Source: Dendrolimus kikuchii (Eukaryota > Arthropoda > Insecta > Lepidoptera > Lasiocampidae). From it: DNA of 64,000 bases. Both the position numbers and the translations under genes were made by a program. Position 1 is the first letter of the stretch. Each line of letters opens with the position of its first letter. Shown here in pieces: positions 22,101-36,400 of this stretch. Location of the stretch: contig CM034412.1 of assembly GCA_019925095.2 (NCBI GenBank), forward strand, positions 3,472,001 through 3,536,000. The letters are read 5' to 3'. Under the pieces are notes generated by a model. It saw nothing but the letters and a program-made list of their open reading frames with translations, was not told the DNA's origin and did no database searches.

Positions 22101-25100
22101 GGTCGACGGTAATTTTGTACGCGAGCAACTCGGTATGCCGAAGCAGATGGAGACATTCTGGTCGGCCTTGAGGGGAATTTGGAGGACACTGAACACGAAC
22201 CACGGCAGTATTAGGGTTGACTTCAACCAACCGATATCATTGAAGGTAAACCTATTAAAATTTTGGAGTTTACTCCTTAAGAATCGCTTTTCATATAAGA
22301 TCCCAGGGTATGGAAATTTTACGAGGAGTGAAATAATACAAGCGTTAACTCAAAAGCGTTTCTTTTTTTTTTATTATGCAACATGGAACTTTAATCAGTG
22401 CATATTCAAAGACAATCGTACTGAAGGAGTAAACTCCAGGCATGCGTCGGAGTTGACACACTTTTTGTTTACTTACATATATATTATCACGCTGTTCTTC
22501 CATAGGGTTAGGCAGTGACGATGAAACTCCACATGCTATGCTATGATATTGACGTATATCTTTTGTTTCATCTGCTTTCATTGATCTCTTCATACATATG
22601 CACATGTATATTATAAGTACTTTTTACTAAACCCTTAAGAATCGATTAGCATATAAAGCCTCCAGTATGGAAATTTTATGAGAAGTGCAAGCGTACTACC
22701 CGTGCGCAGAAGGTTTGCCGATAACCTCATGACGTCACGCGTCGATGGTCAGTAGGGTTAACAAAAAAAGGTCACATAAATAGTTGTTGCAATGAATTTA
22801 TTATTTCGTCTCCTTTACATAAGTATATACAATAGTAGTAAGTAGTCATCGGCAAACCTTCTGCGCGCGGCTTATAATTTGTTCAATTCGCACGAAAAAA
22901 TCTAACGTAATTTACTAGTACATTTAAAAAAAATTATAAGCGACCTTTTAAAATTCAAATTTTGAATTGAAACTTAGAAACTTATTGTTTTTTGTCTATA
23001 AAATTATACCGTAACGAGAAAAAAAAATTAAGTACAAAAATCGGTTTTTGGCGATTTTTGAAATCTTAAAAAATTTGGAGCGACTTAAATTTTTTTTGAG
23101 CTGTCCTTTGGAGGGAGTTCTTAAAACATCAGAAACTAACATTTTTTTCACATAAGACTCAAAAACAAAAAAGGTTTGTTTTTTACGCCACCCTAATATA
23201 TATATTTTTAATGTTGCCAACAAATTATTTATGACATTTTAGGAACTAGTGACATCCTTCCAAAAGTTCAACCATTACAAGACTCCAATAGACATGGCGC
23301 CAAGTCCGCCGAATAATAATTTGGCCGTCAATTTGGATAAACAAATATTATACAACCATAGTCATTCGAGTTTGTACGGTGCCGACGTCACTATGGACCA
23401 TAAGATGATGGTGGAAGCTATCGGAAGGCATCTGGTCTATGGTAAGTCACTTTTTTTTTTACAATAACAGCCCACAAATTTCTCATCACTGGGCGGATTG
23501 TATACCAGCCGCCTTGGCCCGAGATGGATTGGCTAGTTAGACACGTCGGTTATCTGCATGTGTAGGTTTCATTGCGATGATTTTCCTTCACCATAAACAT
23601 ACGATAAAAATAACAATAATTAGGCACATTATAGGCTCTGACCTCTCTTTATCAAAAACATGCCCTTAAAACTTACAACTTACTTAAAAAACAAACGATC
23701 TCCGCTTTACCAGCTAGTGCATTCATATAATCACAATTTCTACTTAATAGATATAGCGGCAACTAGGCCCAGCACTTATAAACAAATGATCCTTGAATGT
23801 TTGAAAAACAAGTAAACCACTATATCAAGTATTTCTGGCAATTAGCGTCCTCCTTGCGGCTGGTCGCAGGCATTCGGTGTGCTCTTGGCTCTGGCTCTGC
23901 GTTCTGGTAAGGTCTCCCTTTCTTCTTCTTTTCTTTCTTCTTCTTTTTAGATATTGTATACCAAACCTTGTTTTTTTTTCCTCTCTTTTGCTTTTACTTA
24001 CGGTAGCTAGTATAATTTCAATTACTCAATATGTGGCAAATGATGTTGGTGTTGTATTAAGTCAAACTACTTATGTATAAGATTCATAATACTAAACTCT
24101 GTACAATACTGTTTTTTTGTCCAAATAAATGAAAAAAAAAAAAAAAAAAAACTTCAAGTTAAAGTTTTGTTGCCATTTGTTTTTCCACTTGTCCATTGAA
24201 GTTTCACTTCTACTATGTGTCTCAGGGCACATTTCGATTTTTAGCAGGTTTACTGCGAATTAAGATTTGGTTAGGTTAGGTACATTTTAATGAATGCATT
24301 TTTTATTTTATCAAACAAAAAACCTGAATTCGATCCGGAACCAAAAAAACGCATCCGTAGTCTACTCTAAAATTATGCCACCTCTCACCACGTCGAGTCT
24401 AAATTTATGCCGCTCCTCCACGCGCCCGTAACGTCTTTTCGTGACAGAAAAATCCTAAGACCCCCCCCCCCCCCCCGTTTATATAGAACTTTCACTTCAA
24501 AAGTCAGGACGTTGATTGTATTGTTTTTAATGAAAAATATTGGCAGTTAAATTGACTGGGTTACTTTTTATCATATAACTACGCGCCAAATCTGCCTAGA
24601 ATTTGTACGAGCATCACAAGCTATGACGTCATTACTTTGTAAAGGCCTGAGCCTGTTGAGACTCCGGTTATGAATTTGTGGACTGTACTTTGATTGATGA
24701 ATAATGAACGTTTTATATAGATTTATAATTTTATTGCTTTACTGGTATTACAATTAATTATATGTGTATGGTGCGCGCGCGTTGACGTGAGAGGATCGTT
24801 AGCAAAAGGCTCTTAAGATGTGTGACACCGGCCAACCGGTCTAGTTGCTGGCTGCAGCCGTAACAACTTTAACGAGCCCAACATGGTTAACAGAAGATGT
24901 TGGACATCCTATAGTTCGGCCGTTCTATAAAGCCACATTTGACATCTGCCGGACTGAATTTAGTAGTTACGTGAACTAGATGGTGGTACAGTCGAGTTCA
25001 TTAATATATAAGCTTTGCAAAGGATTCAAAATATTGTAAGCATCGGAATGTTGCAAAATATCCTACTAACTACGATAAACTACGACTAAACAGATATACA

Positions 25101-28100
25101 ATGCAAAAGTGGATGGATGCAGAAGTCGTGGAAGGCCACGAAACGCCTTCCATGATCAAATTGATCGCGTACTAGCAGAAGGTGATGTCAGGAGCCTTAA
25201 GAACAGACGAGCGTGCATGACAAGAGTTATGAATGTCCAAGAATCAAGTGAGGTGTGTAAGAATAAGCCTGAATGGCGTTCTGTTGTACGTGCCTACCCC
25301 GCAAGGGAACTGGCGTGAAGTTATGTATGTATGTATGTATGTAATTTATGTACATAGAAAGAAAGAAAGAAAGACTTTATTTGCAGAAATAGCGACATGA
25401 TTACATTCCTTATATATTTTTATACAATGAACATATTTTGAGAATTTGTACGCCGCATTTTCAGCAAACAAGGTTTGCACTCAGCATATTGCTGTGCCGG
25501 AATTATATCCGACACAACGCTGATTATGTACATAACAATTTATGTATGTGTATGTACATAAAGTTACATACACATACATAAATTTCTGTTTACAAAGGAC
25601 ACGGAGACGCTTTCATACATTCTTGGGCCCAGATGTAAAAGGATGAGACTAGTGTTAATTAGTAGCTTATATATTAAGAAATTATTACTCAAAATTCTGC
25701 AGAGTTTGTCAATCTGGGAGCAAAGTTATAAGAGATTTGGTGAAAGTGATATTATGTAATAACCTCTATTAAACAGTTGATTTTTGCAACTTAAATAATA
25801 CATTTTCTGCAGAAAGAGATTAACTATGTGTTTATAAACTCAAAAATATTAGAAAACTTTCAAATAAACAATTTAACAGATCCTGGGTAAAGTATGAAAT
25901 AAAGTAATAGAACACCGCTAAAGTTGGTTATCCTGAATACGAAATGTCAAATAATAAGAATTAGGGTTTTTTTATGTTTATGGCTTGGCAACTAGGCCTT
26001 TAAGCCAGGCGCAATTGTATTGTAGGCTACAATCGACGCCGTATAACGGAGTTCTTGTGAAAATTCGAAAGGCCACATTTGACTATACAGTTCACATTTC
26101 ACAAAAACACATAATTACTACTCAAAAACATTTTAGAGTAATTTTACACATTTTTAGAAAATAAAACTGCACATCACAGCGTCCCCTTTCAGTTCCCGCC
26201 AAAAACTCCAGAATTAGATAATCTGTCATTGTCAGCACAGATAAAATACAGTTAATATCCAACTATGAAATTGATTTTTAAATGAAAATCTATTTCAAAG
26301 TATCGCTTTGTTATTTTGATATTATTTCCAATTGTAATTTTTTCATTATACTTTGTTTAGTTATTTTGAAAGAATTAATTGTGTGGTGTAAGTGTTATCA
26401 TACTATAAATTGTTGAATATCATTCATATAAATTGATTATGGTAATCGGTAATTCATTTTATTTGTAACTAGCTGACCCGGCAAACTTCGTACCGCCTCA
26501 GAATCAATAAATAAAAAACGTTGATTTCTAAACGCCGGGACGATCATCAAACGTTTGACATTCGAAACCAAAAAAAAACGAAAAAAATACTTCACATGTA
26601 AATTTAATATAATTTCTGAACGACTTTTAATTGATTTTTAAACGACGGGACGAACATCAAATGTTTGACAGGTAGGAATAGTTTCTAAGGGACAGCAAAA
26701 TTGTTGTTTTTACTATATTCCAAGCATTTTTTTCATATTGACTCACCTTTTAAACCTTCCCTGGACTTCCACAAATAATTCAAAACCAAAATTAACCAAA
26801 TCAGTCCAGCCGTTCTAGAGTTTTAGCGAGACTAACGAACAGCAATTGATTTTTATATATATAGATATTATTTTTAAGATATCCCGCATCCCAGATTGTT
26901 TTTTGAGCTGATGTTTTCCATTTTGTTATAGAAAAATATTGTTACGAGTGTGGGACTCGAAATTAAAATGCCGTTGGAATTACTGTAGAGTTTATTAAAA
27001 CTATACAAACACGTATAAAACAAGTACAAATAAAACTAGACACTACTTGTTATAATCTGCACGATCAATATCACGCGCCAAGTCCGTTACTATATCGCTT
27101 GTCGAATGTACACGTCTTGCTTGTATCGGAATCGTGGCTCGACTGCCTCACCCCTCCGTTCGGGCATTGTTTTATAGTAAACTGTACAATACACAATGGA
27201 AGCTCGTGGGCTGGGTTCTTCCAAGAAAATGTAATCTGCACACCTGCGAACGGCCAACAAAGTTAAAAACATCAACAACAAGGATTTAGTTCGACACTAA
27301 TGACGGCTATAAAAAAGTACAATAACAATAGGCTATTGTCTAATTGCAAATTTTAAATACGAAGTAAACAAAGAACTCCGAATGCGGGAGGGGCAATAAA
27401 CCAGGTGCGCGTTTCTTTGCCGGTATGTAACAATATAAAGCTTTTTTTAAAGCTTTATCTCAACTCATTACCTCCCGAGACCAAAAGTCCCCGTCTCCTT
27501 TAGATAGTGAGTGATCTTTGAAGAGTGACTTTGCACATGGTAAATTTGGGAAAGGAATTTTCTCCGTTATTTACGATGATCTGGGTGTGTGGGATCGGCC
27601 CCAGAGTAGTCCGTTGTATATTACCCATAACACAAGCGTAACTTGTTTAATTTTTATTTAGGGAATCTAAAATATGTCTGTTTGTCTGCCGGTTAATGAC
27701 TATTAAACAAAAGTGAAGTTTTTTTTTTTAATTGTAGACGCGGCGCACGCGACTGCGCTGATGTGCACGAACGTGGTCTCGTACGTGCTGCTGACTGAGC
27801 AGAGGGGAGGCTGCGGTTGGCGGCAACTGGTCGCCGCCGTCGAGAGCAGGGGGGAAGCTTTGAGAAACGCTGGCAGAGATCTGGGATACACCGGCGACAC
27901 GGCCGTCTGTCTTAAACACGCGGTACGTACAACTTGTGCGCAGAAGGTTTGCCGATAGCCTCATGGTGTCACGCGTCGATCGTCAGTAGGGTTGACAAAA
28001 AAGGTTGCAATCAATTTAATATTTTAAGGGGTAGTCATCGGCAAACCTTCTAAGCGTGGCGGTGGAATACAATTTCCTGCGTTGGGGCGGCATGTCGCAA

Positions 28101-31100
28101 GAGGCGACAAAACGACCCACAGCCAGGTGGTAGGGTATTGTCCGTATGCTGCCATAACAACCTTGAGTTATGTTCCGGCATTAGTGATCAAGTTCCAGTA
28201 TCCCTTGAGAGAGCAGCAGCGCACTCGTAGTAGTACCTTTGGTGTTGCAAATGTCCATAGGCGATGGTAACCCTATGGACATTTGCAACACCAGTGGGCC
28301 GTCTGCCTCTCTGCTGAGCTGAAAATTCTGCCAACTCCAATAGCGTGGCAAAATAGAACATTCTGTTCAAAAACAACCTTTTACCTCGGTTTGCCGTTTG
28401 ACATTCTTCACAGAAATTGACCCTTACAAGTTATATGATGATTTGATATAGTCAGCAAGTGAGGCAGCAAGAAGTCTGCTAAGCCAAGTTGTACAGTTTG
28501 TACACTTGTTCTTGCTGGTAGTGATGGATGCTGGCAGTAGTTGGTGGAGTGCTGGTGCTTTCTTGTAGTAGGGTGAAGAAAATAGTCCTTGTTGCTTTCA
28601 GGGATTTATTCTCGTACTATTAGATCTTGGATGCTGATCCCTGGGTTCAACTTAGTCGATAGTGACTCGTAGCGAATTAATAGCAACCCGATTACAAAGT
28701 ATTTTAGAGCGTTATTTATAGTGATACTAGCTGCGCCCGCGTTTTCACCCGCGTGGTCACGGAAAATCGTTATATTTTGGATAGTTCACACTATATAAAT
28801 TATAGCTTATGTGTTATTCTGATGTGTAAGCTATATTATTGTAAAGTTTCATCAAAATCCATTGAGTAGTTTTTGCGTGAAAGAGTAACAAACGTACATT
28901 CATACATTTTTACAAACTTTCGCGTTTATAATATTTATTATAGACTAGCTGATGCCCGCAACTTCGTCCGCGTAATTATTATTTTTTTTACTATCCCACG
29001 GGAACTCTTTAATTTTTCGGAATCAAAAGTATTCTGTATGTTGACCAGGGATATAAGCTACCGCCATACAAAATTTCATTTAAATCGGTCCAGTCGTTTC
29101 GGAGATTAGCCCGTACAAACAGACAGAGAAACAAAAAATTTACAAAAAAATCTAAATTAGTTCTATTTCAGTCCTTACATCCCCCTGACTCGGTTTTTAG
29201 CATTTTTTTTCCATTGTACAGAAATTCGACCTCTACGTTTTATTATATATGTATGTATAGGATTTATAGATCATAATATTAATGTAGCCTAAAGCAGTGA
29301 GGATTACCAACGAGATGTGTGAATCGGCCAATTTGCAGTTGGATATGTTGGGGCGCGGGCTGGTGCGGCGGGAGGGCGGTCAGAAGCAGACCGTGAAGCC
29401 ATTGCTCTCTATCCCGGCTTCGCTCGAGTTGTCGTATTACGCCAACGCCGTGGTCGCCCACTACGCCGCTCCTGCCATACTAGGTAAGTCTGTCTATACA
29501 CGTATATTTATATAGTATTAGCTGTCCCGGCAGACGGTTGTTCTGCCCTAAAGAAATAAAATTTAGAACCCGATTGCAGCGCCACCTACCGGGTCCAAAT
29601 GTAAGCTATCCTACCTTTCAAGTCGGATTAAACTGCACATGGTGTGCAAATTTGATTAAAATCGGTCAAGTAGTTTAGGAGTCCATCGCAGACAAACAAC
29701 GTGGCTATATTAAGAAGATATTGTTGGTCTTGTTTAAATTTATTTATTTGATTTACTAATTAACAGAGACGTGCCGACTATCCGGCTTCTTACTTTGTAT
29801 TTTATAATGTATACTTTATTAATACATACAATAATAATCCATACACGAGATTTTTTTTGACATTATTACATTTTAATTGAGCTATTTCACTTTAGCGAAC
29901 AATGCATACATACATACATAACTTCACGCCAGTTCCCTTGCGGGGTAGGCACGAACAACAGAGCGCCATTCAGGCCTATTCTTACACACCTCACTTGCTT
30001 CTTTGACATTCATAGCTCTTGTCATGCAAGCTCGTCTGTTTAAGTTTTCTATGATCATGTTTATTTCGAAAGTACATATATATGAAACATTTTCACGATA
30101 ATCGCTTCGTTTTCAGTCGCGAAAAAGAAACTAAATAAATGTACAAACTAACATATTTTATATGATATATGTATTTAAATTTAAAATATATAATTCTTTA
30201 CAACGGGTTAAAATTCTTCTTCTCTTTAAATATGGTTCTGTCCGATTTGTATATCTAGCCAGTTTCAAGTATTCATAATTATTCCAATTTTTAAGTAAAA
30301 ACCTCACCCAAAATTGTAGGTCTTCGACTGACACTATGTGAGAGAGTTGTTGTGGCATCTTGAATAGTTGAAATTTTCAAAACGCAAGCCCAATTCCTCA
30401 TTAAAAACAATCAATATCCTACAATTATTGTTCGCTTTGAGTAGTATTTAATATTTTCAGGATTTTCATTTCAATTTTTTCTTTCAAATTCGACACTTTT
30501 ATTCTTGTTATATCCTTTTCACCGCCTTCTATCAAAAATAATTGTATAAGTTATATAGCAAAAAAAATGAGACAAAATGAAATAAAAGTAGTTAGCTAAG
30601 ACCTGTTGCTGGGAAGGTTGTGGCTGCTTCTTCTCCTTAAATATTAGTAACACTTTACAAAGCGTTGTTGTTGTGTTGTATAAAGCGTGAGAAGTAGATG
30701 TAATTTTTGACTTAATATTTTCTTAAGTTTTCGTGACTCGTGTATCTAATAAAACTACGTTTTAACGGTTTTAAGCGCGTTAATTTATTTGATTTTTTTT
30801 TATTATTCCGACGTTTCGGCCACTTTTCAGTGGCCGTGATCACGGAAGACAAAGATGTCAAGTGTCAACGAGTATTGTTAAAAAAAAAGAATTACTAAAA
30901 TCAAATAAATTACCGCGCTCAAAACCGTTAAAACGTCGTTTTATTACGTAGATGTAATTTTTAATTTGTATGTATGTCTTACAAAAAATGTTCTCTATTG
31001 GAATTTATTTAAATTTTTTTTTTTTGGTTCTTTACCTAGCCACAGCGCTTGAGAGCGTTATCAGCCAACCGGACGCCGATAAGGACGTAATACGTCACTC

Positions 31101-33431
31101 GTCGCTAGTCGAAGCCTCCCTGCAGCTGTGCGAGGTGTTGAGCCAGGAGTTCATCCTGTGCGCTCCCTGCACCAGGATAGAGGAGAAACTTCTGGACGCT
31201 CTGGACGAGCTCATAGCGGCCGATGTGCTGTACAATATACAGGTGAGTCAGGTACAGTGGTCGAGTTTGTTTCATTTGGGGCCTAACAGCTAAAATGATA
31301 AACAGGACAACCGTATAATCCTCGGCACGCAACTTGGCCAAAGTAGTTTTTAGGCCTCTTTGGTTATCAAGCCGGACGCGGGGAATGAGTCTACTCAACC
31401 GTCTCCTTCATACTCATGAGCTTGACCGCGCGCGAGAGAGACGGACAGACTTTTCATGGTGCGAATGCAGTGCGACGTCACACCACGCGGTCATTCAGAC
31501 CAGAACGTGCCTTTTTTTGGCCAGGGGAAATCCGTTTGAGGACTTAGTTGGAACAGGCACAGAAGCCTGGGGGGGATAATTCGCGACCCGTGTGTGGGTT
31601 TCGCCAGATCGAGGGTGGCACTAGCGCGCCTTGTCAGAACTGCTGCCACGCTATTGTCACGCTAAAACTATTGGGTGTTCCGTCCTGCGCCTTATGCCAG
31701 GGCTACGGTTAATTGGGGTTCCCGTCTTCGCAGCCCTGGCAGGCGCGGGCCCCCCTCACGAGGCCTCTTCCATTGCCGGGGAATCCTCCCTCGGCATCAT
31801 CATGCTCTCTAAGCGTGGGTCGGTCTGTAACTCGTCCCGCGGGAGGGGCCGCACTCGCGCCGCCCGCTTACGGTGGCCGGAGGACCAGTATGAGCCTTCG
31901 GTATGTGCCGGCGCGTCCTGCTTTGGCGGGAGCGGAGCAAGGAGGTCCGCTCACGCTCCCGCTCAGTCTCCTCCTTCGCAAGCATGACGTGCTCGCAGAA
32001 GGAGCAGACGGCGTCCCATCCAGGTTTGCTCCCGACCATGGTGCGAACCACGGCCGGGAGCGAGGTGTCAAAGCCGGTGAAGGCGACGAGGTCTCGGCGC
32101 TGCTCTTTCCATGCAGGACACTCCTGGAGTGTGTGCAGCGCCGTATCCTCGTCACCTGTGTCGCAATGGTGACACCCTGACGTGGGCTTTCGGCCAAAGC
32201 GACACAGGTACCTCCCGAAGCAGCCATGCCCCTAGAGGACCGTGCCGTGTCTTCTGTTCAGCCATTCGCGCAGGACGGGCCTCACCGCCTCAATGGTGGC
32301 GGGGCCCGCGCTAGGGCGTCTCAGGCGATCTTCCCAGACCCCCACGGTGACCTGCCGGACCTCCGACCGGCACGCCTCGATTTGGAGAGGCGCGGGTCAG
32401 TTGTCCCTGGCCAACGCCTCTTTGCGCCACGTGTATAGCGACGCTAGGACCCCGGCATCCAGGTCCCATGGGGGGGGAGGGGGAAGTGGATTAACATTTT
32501 TTGAGTCTTCACATATTAAATCTATTTGACCAATAATCGATACCACAAAAACTACAAAATATATGATTTTACACGAGGGTAGGAGGATTTTTACGAACTA
32601 AGGACGGGGGATCCGAAAAAAAATTTGAAAATTCGTCTAACGTAATTTGTAGATGGCCCCCTTAGAGGATTCTTTTACCTTAATGGAATCTGTTATCTTA
32701 GTGTAATGCGTTAGCTCAGTGCGCTCCTTTACTGAGGGCTTACTCTCAAACGTAGCAGTACTTGAACTATTTCATTTGCACTGTCGATTTCCAGAAAGAT
32801 AAATGACGTTTCTTTGATCACATGTCCAGCCAACAGACGTCCTCGAAGAGGAGCGCTGGTCGCGCCGGTTCGCGAGGCGGCTGGAGGAGGAGGACGGGGA
32901 CGCGCCCGAGGACCCCACGCTGCACATCAAATATAAAATATCCAATAAGCCAGAAGCAATCGCCGAGAGGTAATTTATTTACGGTTTACACATCAACCAA
33001 TATGTAGTCCAATTTGAAAAGAAAAAACTAACTAATTTTTATAATATACATACTGATATTTTCTGAAGTTTTCGCGACTCGTATACATAATAAAACTACG
33101 TTAGCGTCGTTAAAATTACGTCTTCAAGCCATAACATGTTGGGAAGCGGTAGTAAATTAGATTAGGCTCCCATAGAGTAAATAACCATAAACAAAATTAA
33201 AACTAAATAATTGAACAAGTTGGCGGTAGGCTAAATAAAACTTTAAAAATACTCGTTGACACTTGACATCTTTGTCTTTCGTGATCACGGCCACTGTAAA
33301 GTGGCCGAAACGTCGGAAAAACCAAAATCAAATAAAATTACCGCGCTTAAAACCGTTACAACGTAGTTTTATTATACATACATACTGATTTTTGTTTTAT
33401 TACTTTATTTCATTTTTATATATATTATTAT

Positions 33432-33484
<53 letters not shown>

Positions 33485-36400
33485 AGTTAATACTGTATTT
33501 ATGTTAATACATATGTTAAATACTGAAAATATAATTGTAAATATTCACTGATGTACAATCTGATATGGGTTTATCAACAGAGCGTTCCATTAGTAGCTCA
33601 CAAAGACCAAAATGCTACGTTAGCTGTTCCATAAGGCGACCGCGGTCGTTGTGGTCGTGACGAAAACGTCACTAATGACGTCATGATTTTCGATCACACA
33701 ACGCTCACAACGACCCGTGTCAAGACGTGGGTCGAATAACCGTTCCACTTGGATTTACGATTGTGACGCCGGCAAGCAAGTGGAACGGGAAATATCGCGG
33801 TCGTGAACGTGGTCGTTGTGAGCTACTACTGGAACGCGCTGCTAAACAGTTAATTATCACGCCTAGAATATCATTTCACTTGACATATACAATGTCAGTT
33901 GATTTTGACATTAACTTGTCATACGAAATGTCAGTTGATTTTGAAGTATGAAGAGGGGGGAGGGGAGTGGCACGTCTTCATGATGACTGGAAGGAGACAA
34001 TTGATTGCCGTTTTTATTTTGAATTTATTAGAAATAACTTTTAGATTGGAAGCGATATGTAAAGTTAATAAAATGTGCGAAGTACAAACAGTTGATTTGT
34101 TGACATGGAAAACGAACCTGGACGCCTTTTAATTCAATATTGAAGGCCTCTTAATTCTATCTATAGTTGATTTAAGTAACTAGTGAGTAAATTTCGTAAA
34201 TGCACTTTCCTATGCTGACTATGGTCTGGGTGTCTGGGATCGACCCCACAGTGCTCCCTGGTATATTACATACAGCACAGGCGTAACTTGTTTAGCTCGG
34301 GGGTATACAATGTGCGCATGCCTATTTTATTATTTAATTTTTATTGGAAAGTTGTGTCTTTAATTTGGGTTGTCTGAAAGAGATGGCTTTAAGCGATAAA
34401 GCCGTTTATTGTATTAACCAGAAAATATTGTAAATTATGTTTTTTAAATTGTTTATTTTTGTGTTTGTGTAAAGTGTTATCTGTCTATATCTTTTATGCA
34501 GGCGACGATTGATAATGACGATCCGTCCCCTACTGGAGGCGTACGCAACGACGTGCCGTTGCCTCTCGGACGGGCCCCAAAAGGAGTTCGTGAAGCGGAC
34601 CCTGGATACGCTGACGCAACAGCATGCGCACAACAAAATGTCATACGGTCAGTATTTTGTTTATATTGTTACGAATTTGTGGGGGTGTGAGTTTAAAATG
34701 CCGTTGAATTATCGCATAATTAACTATAAGTACACATACGCAATTCACAGTTCTTATAAGTGCAACCAAATACAACAATTGATATTTATGATTTTTATGA
34801 CATTTATTTTAAAAAATTACTTAATTTTATTATTGCTAACATTATTGTTATTATTATGAATTAATTTAATTTTGTAACATTGATGTAATATTATTACCAA
34901 ATACATAAAAATTACATACATACATACATACATAACTTCACGCCAGTTCCCTTGCGGGGTAGGCACGAACAACAGAGCGCCATTCAGGCTTATTCTTACA
35001 CACCTCACTTGCTTCTTTGACATTCATAACTCTTGTCATGCACGCTCGTCGTAAATTTATAGATATATGTTATTTGTTTCGTTGTGTGTGTTGCTACAAT
35101 TATTGTATGTATATGTATGTGTTATTTAAAGTATTGCTTTATTACATACTAGCTGTGCCCGCGACGTCGCCCGCGTGGAATTTACTTTCAAAACCCTCCG
35201 ATTTTGAAACATTCTTCATTGGTGCTCCGCTCCTGTTGGTCTTATCGTGATGATGTATAGCCTGTTGCCTTCCTCGATAAATGGGCTATCTAACACTGAA
35301 AGAATTTTTCAAATCAAATCAGTAGTTCCTGAGATTAGTGCGTTCAATCAAACAATATTAGTATATTTGGCTACAACACTAATACTTACATTTTAAATAT
35401 CGCGATATCTTTTGAATGAAACGTCCGAATTGAATAATTCAAAAAGTTCTAGAAAGGTATTGAATTCATCTTGAATGTGGAGTTATATATATTAATAAGG
35501 ATTAATACCAAGGTACAAAATAAAGAGTTTGAAGCGACGGCATTTTAATTATTAAAAAAAAATAAAAGAAAACTTACTGTGAGATAACTACAATAGTTAG
35601 ACATATGGTTACACGATAGTTTTTGTAGACAATTATATGTTCTGCAAAGTGGTAGTACATTGTTCTGTACTATAATCAATAGTCTTCGCAGCGCACGCCG
35701 TGTAAGGATTTTTTCGGGTCATTTTTTTACACCTTGGGTTACATTATTGGACTTTTAGTAAGGATCCCTAATTTTTTGAAAATATAATATAGCCTTACTT
35801 GATAAATGTACTATTCAACACTGAAAGAATTTTTTAAATCGGACCAGTGGTTCTTGAGATTAGCGCGTTTGAACAAACAAACAAACTCTTCAGCTTTATA
35901 ATATTAGTATAGATATTATTATTTTTTTAGTCTGCAATTCATTTACCTTCATCAAACTTCACTTTCTGGTCCCAGACGGAAGAACAGCGCTAGTCCTTGT
36001 TGGCTAGCATTATGCTGAGACTGGTTCCAATTTAGGACTTATTATTTTGTTTCTATTTCTATTTATATTAACTAGTTTTTGTTCTAAATAAAATATTTTT
36101 CTTTCCTCTTCTTCTTCTTCTAATCAGACATAGCTATTTGTGGACAAATAGTGTTTTCTAAGCAAATTTCTAAATGTCGGTAAAGATTTGACCTCGGACA
36201 GTAAGAGGCAGCATATTATAGATACTCCGTGCAGGAACGGAGAACGAATACAATTTCCCGCGGCCGGGCGGCCTGTCGTAAGAGGCGACTTAACAACCCA
36301 CAGCCAGGTGGTAGGGCATTTGCCCGACTGGATGGCTACCACCCCTGGTCTAAAGTATGTCGCCATAACAACCTTGAGTTGTGTTCCGGCACTAGAGACC

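Larger units (their letters stand above)
23442..27737 (+). other. GPAM intron (4.3 kb)
   Basis: Holds a SINE fragment, a probable LINE 3' tail ending in poly-A (about 23840-24150), a 16-base poly-C run, an RTE tail, a SINE-like retroposon, a Helitron-like element and a solo LTR. 24500-25080 and 25350-25950 hold only short repeat scraps. Confidence 0.85.
29484..31039 (+). other. GPAM intron
   Basis: Besides the Helitron-like, RTE and MITE elements, 30050-30740 is AT-rich with no gene-like signal. Confidence 0.85.

Noticed and set aside
22003..22518. 171-residue frame covering the block IV exon
   Set aside because: The part after 22245 is intron read-through past a good GTAAAC donor; the next exon joins in phase at 23243.
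31631..32529. Several overlapping frames of 67-155 residues
   Set aside because: All fall in the GC-rich R1-like LINE fragment; only the minus-strand frame with CHHCDTGD matches a protein family.
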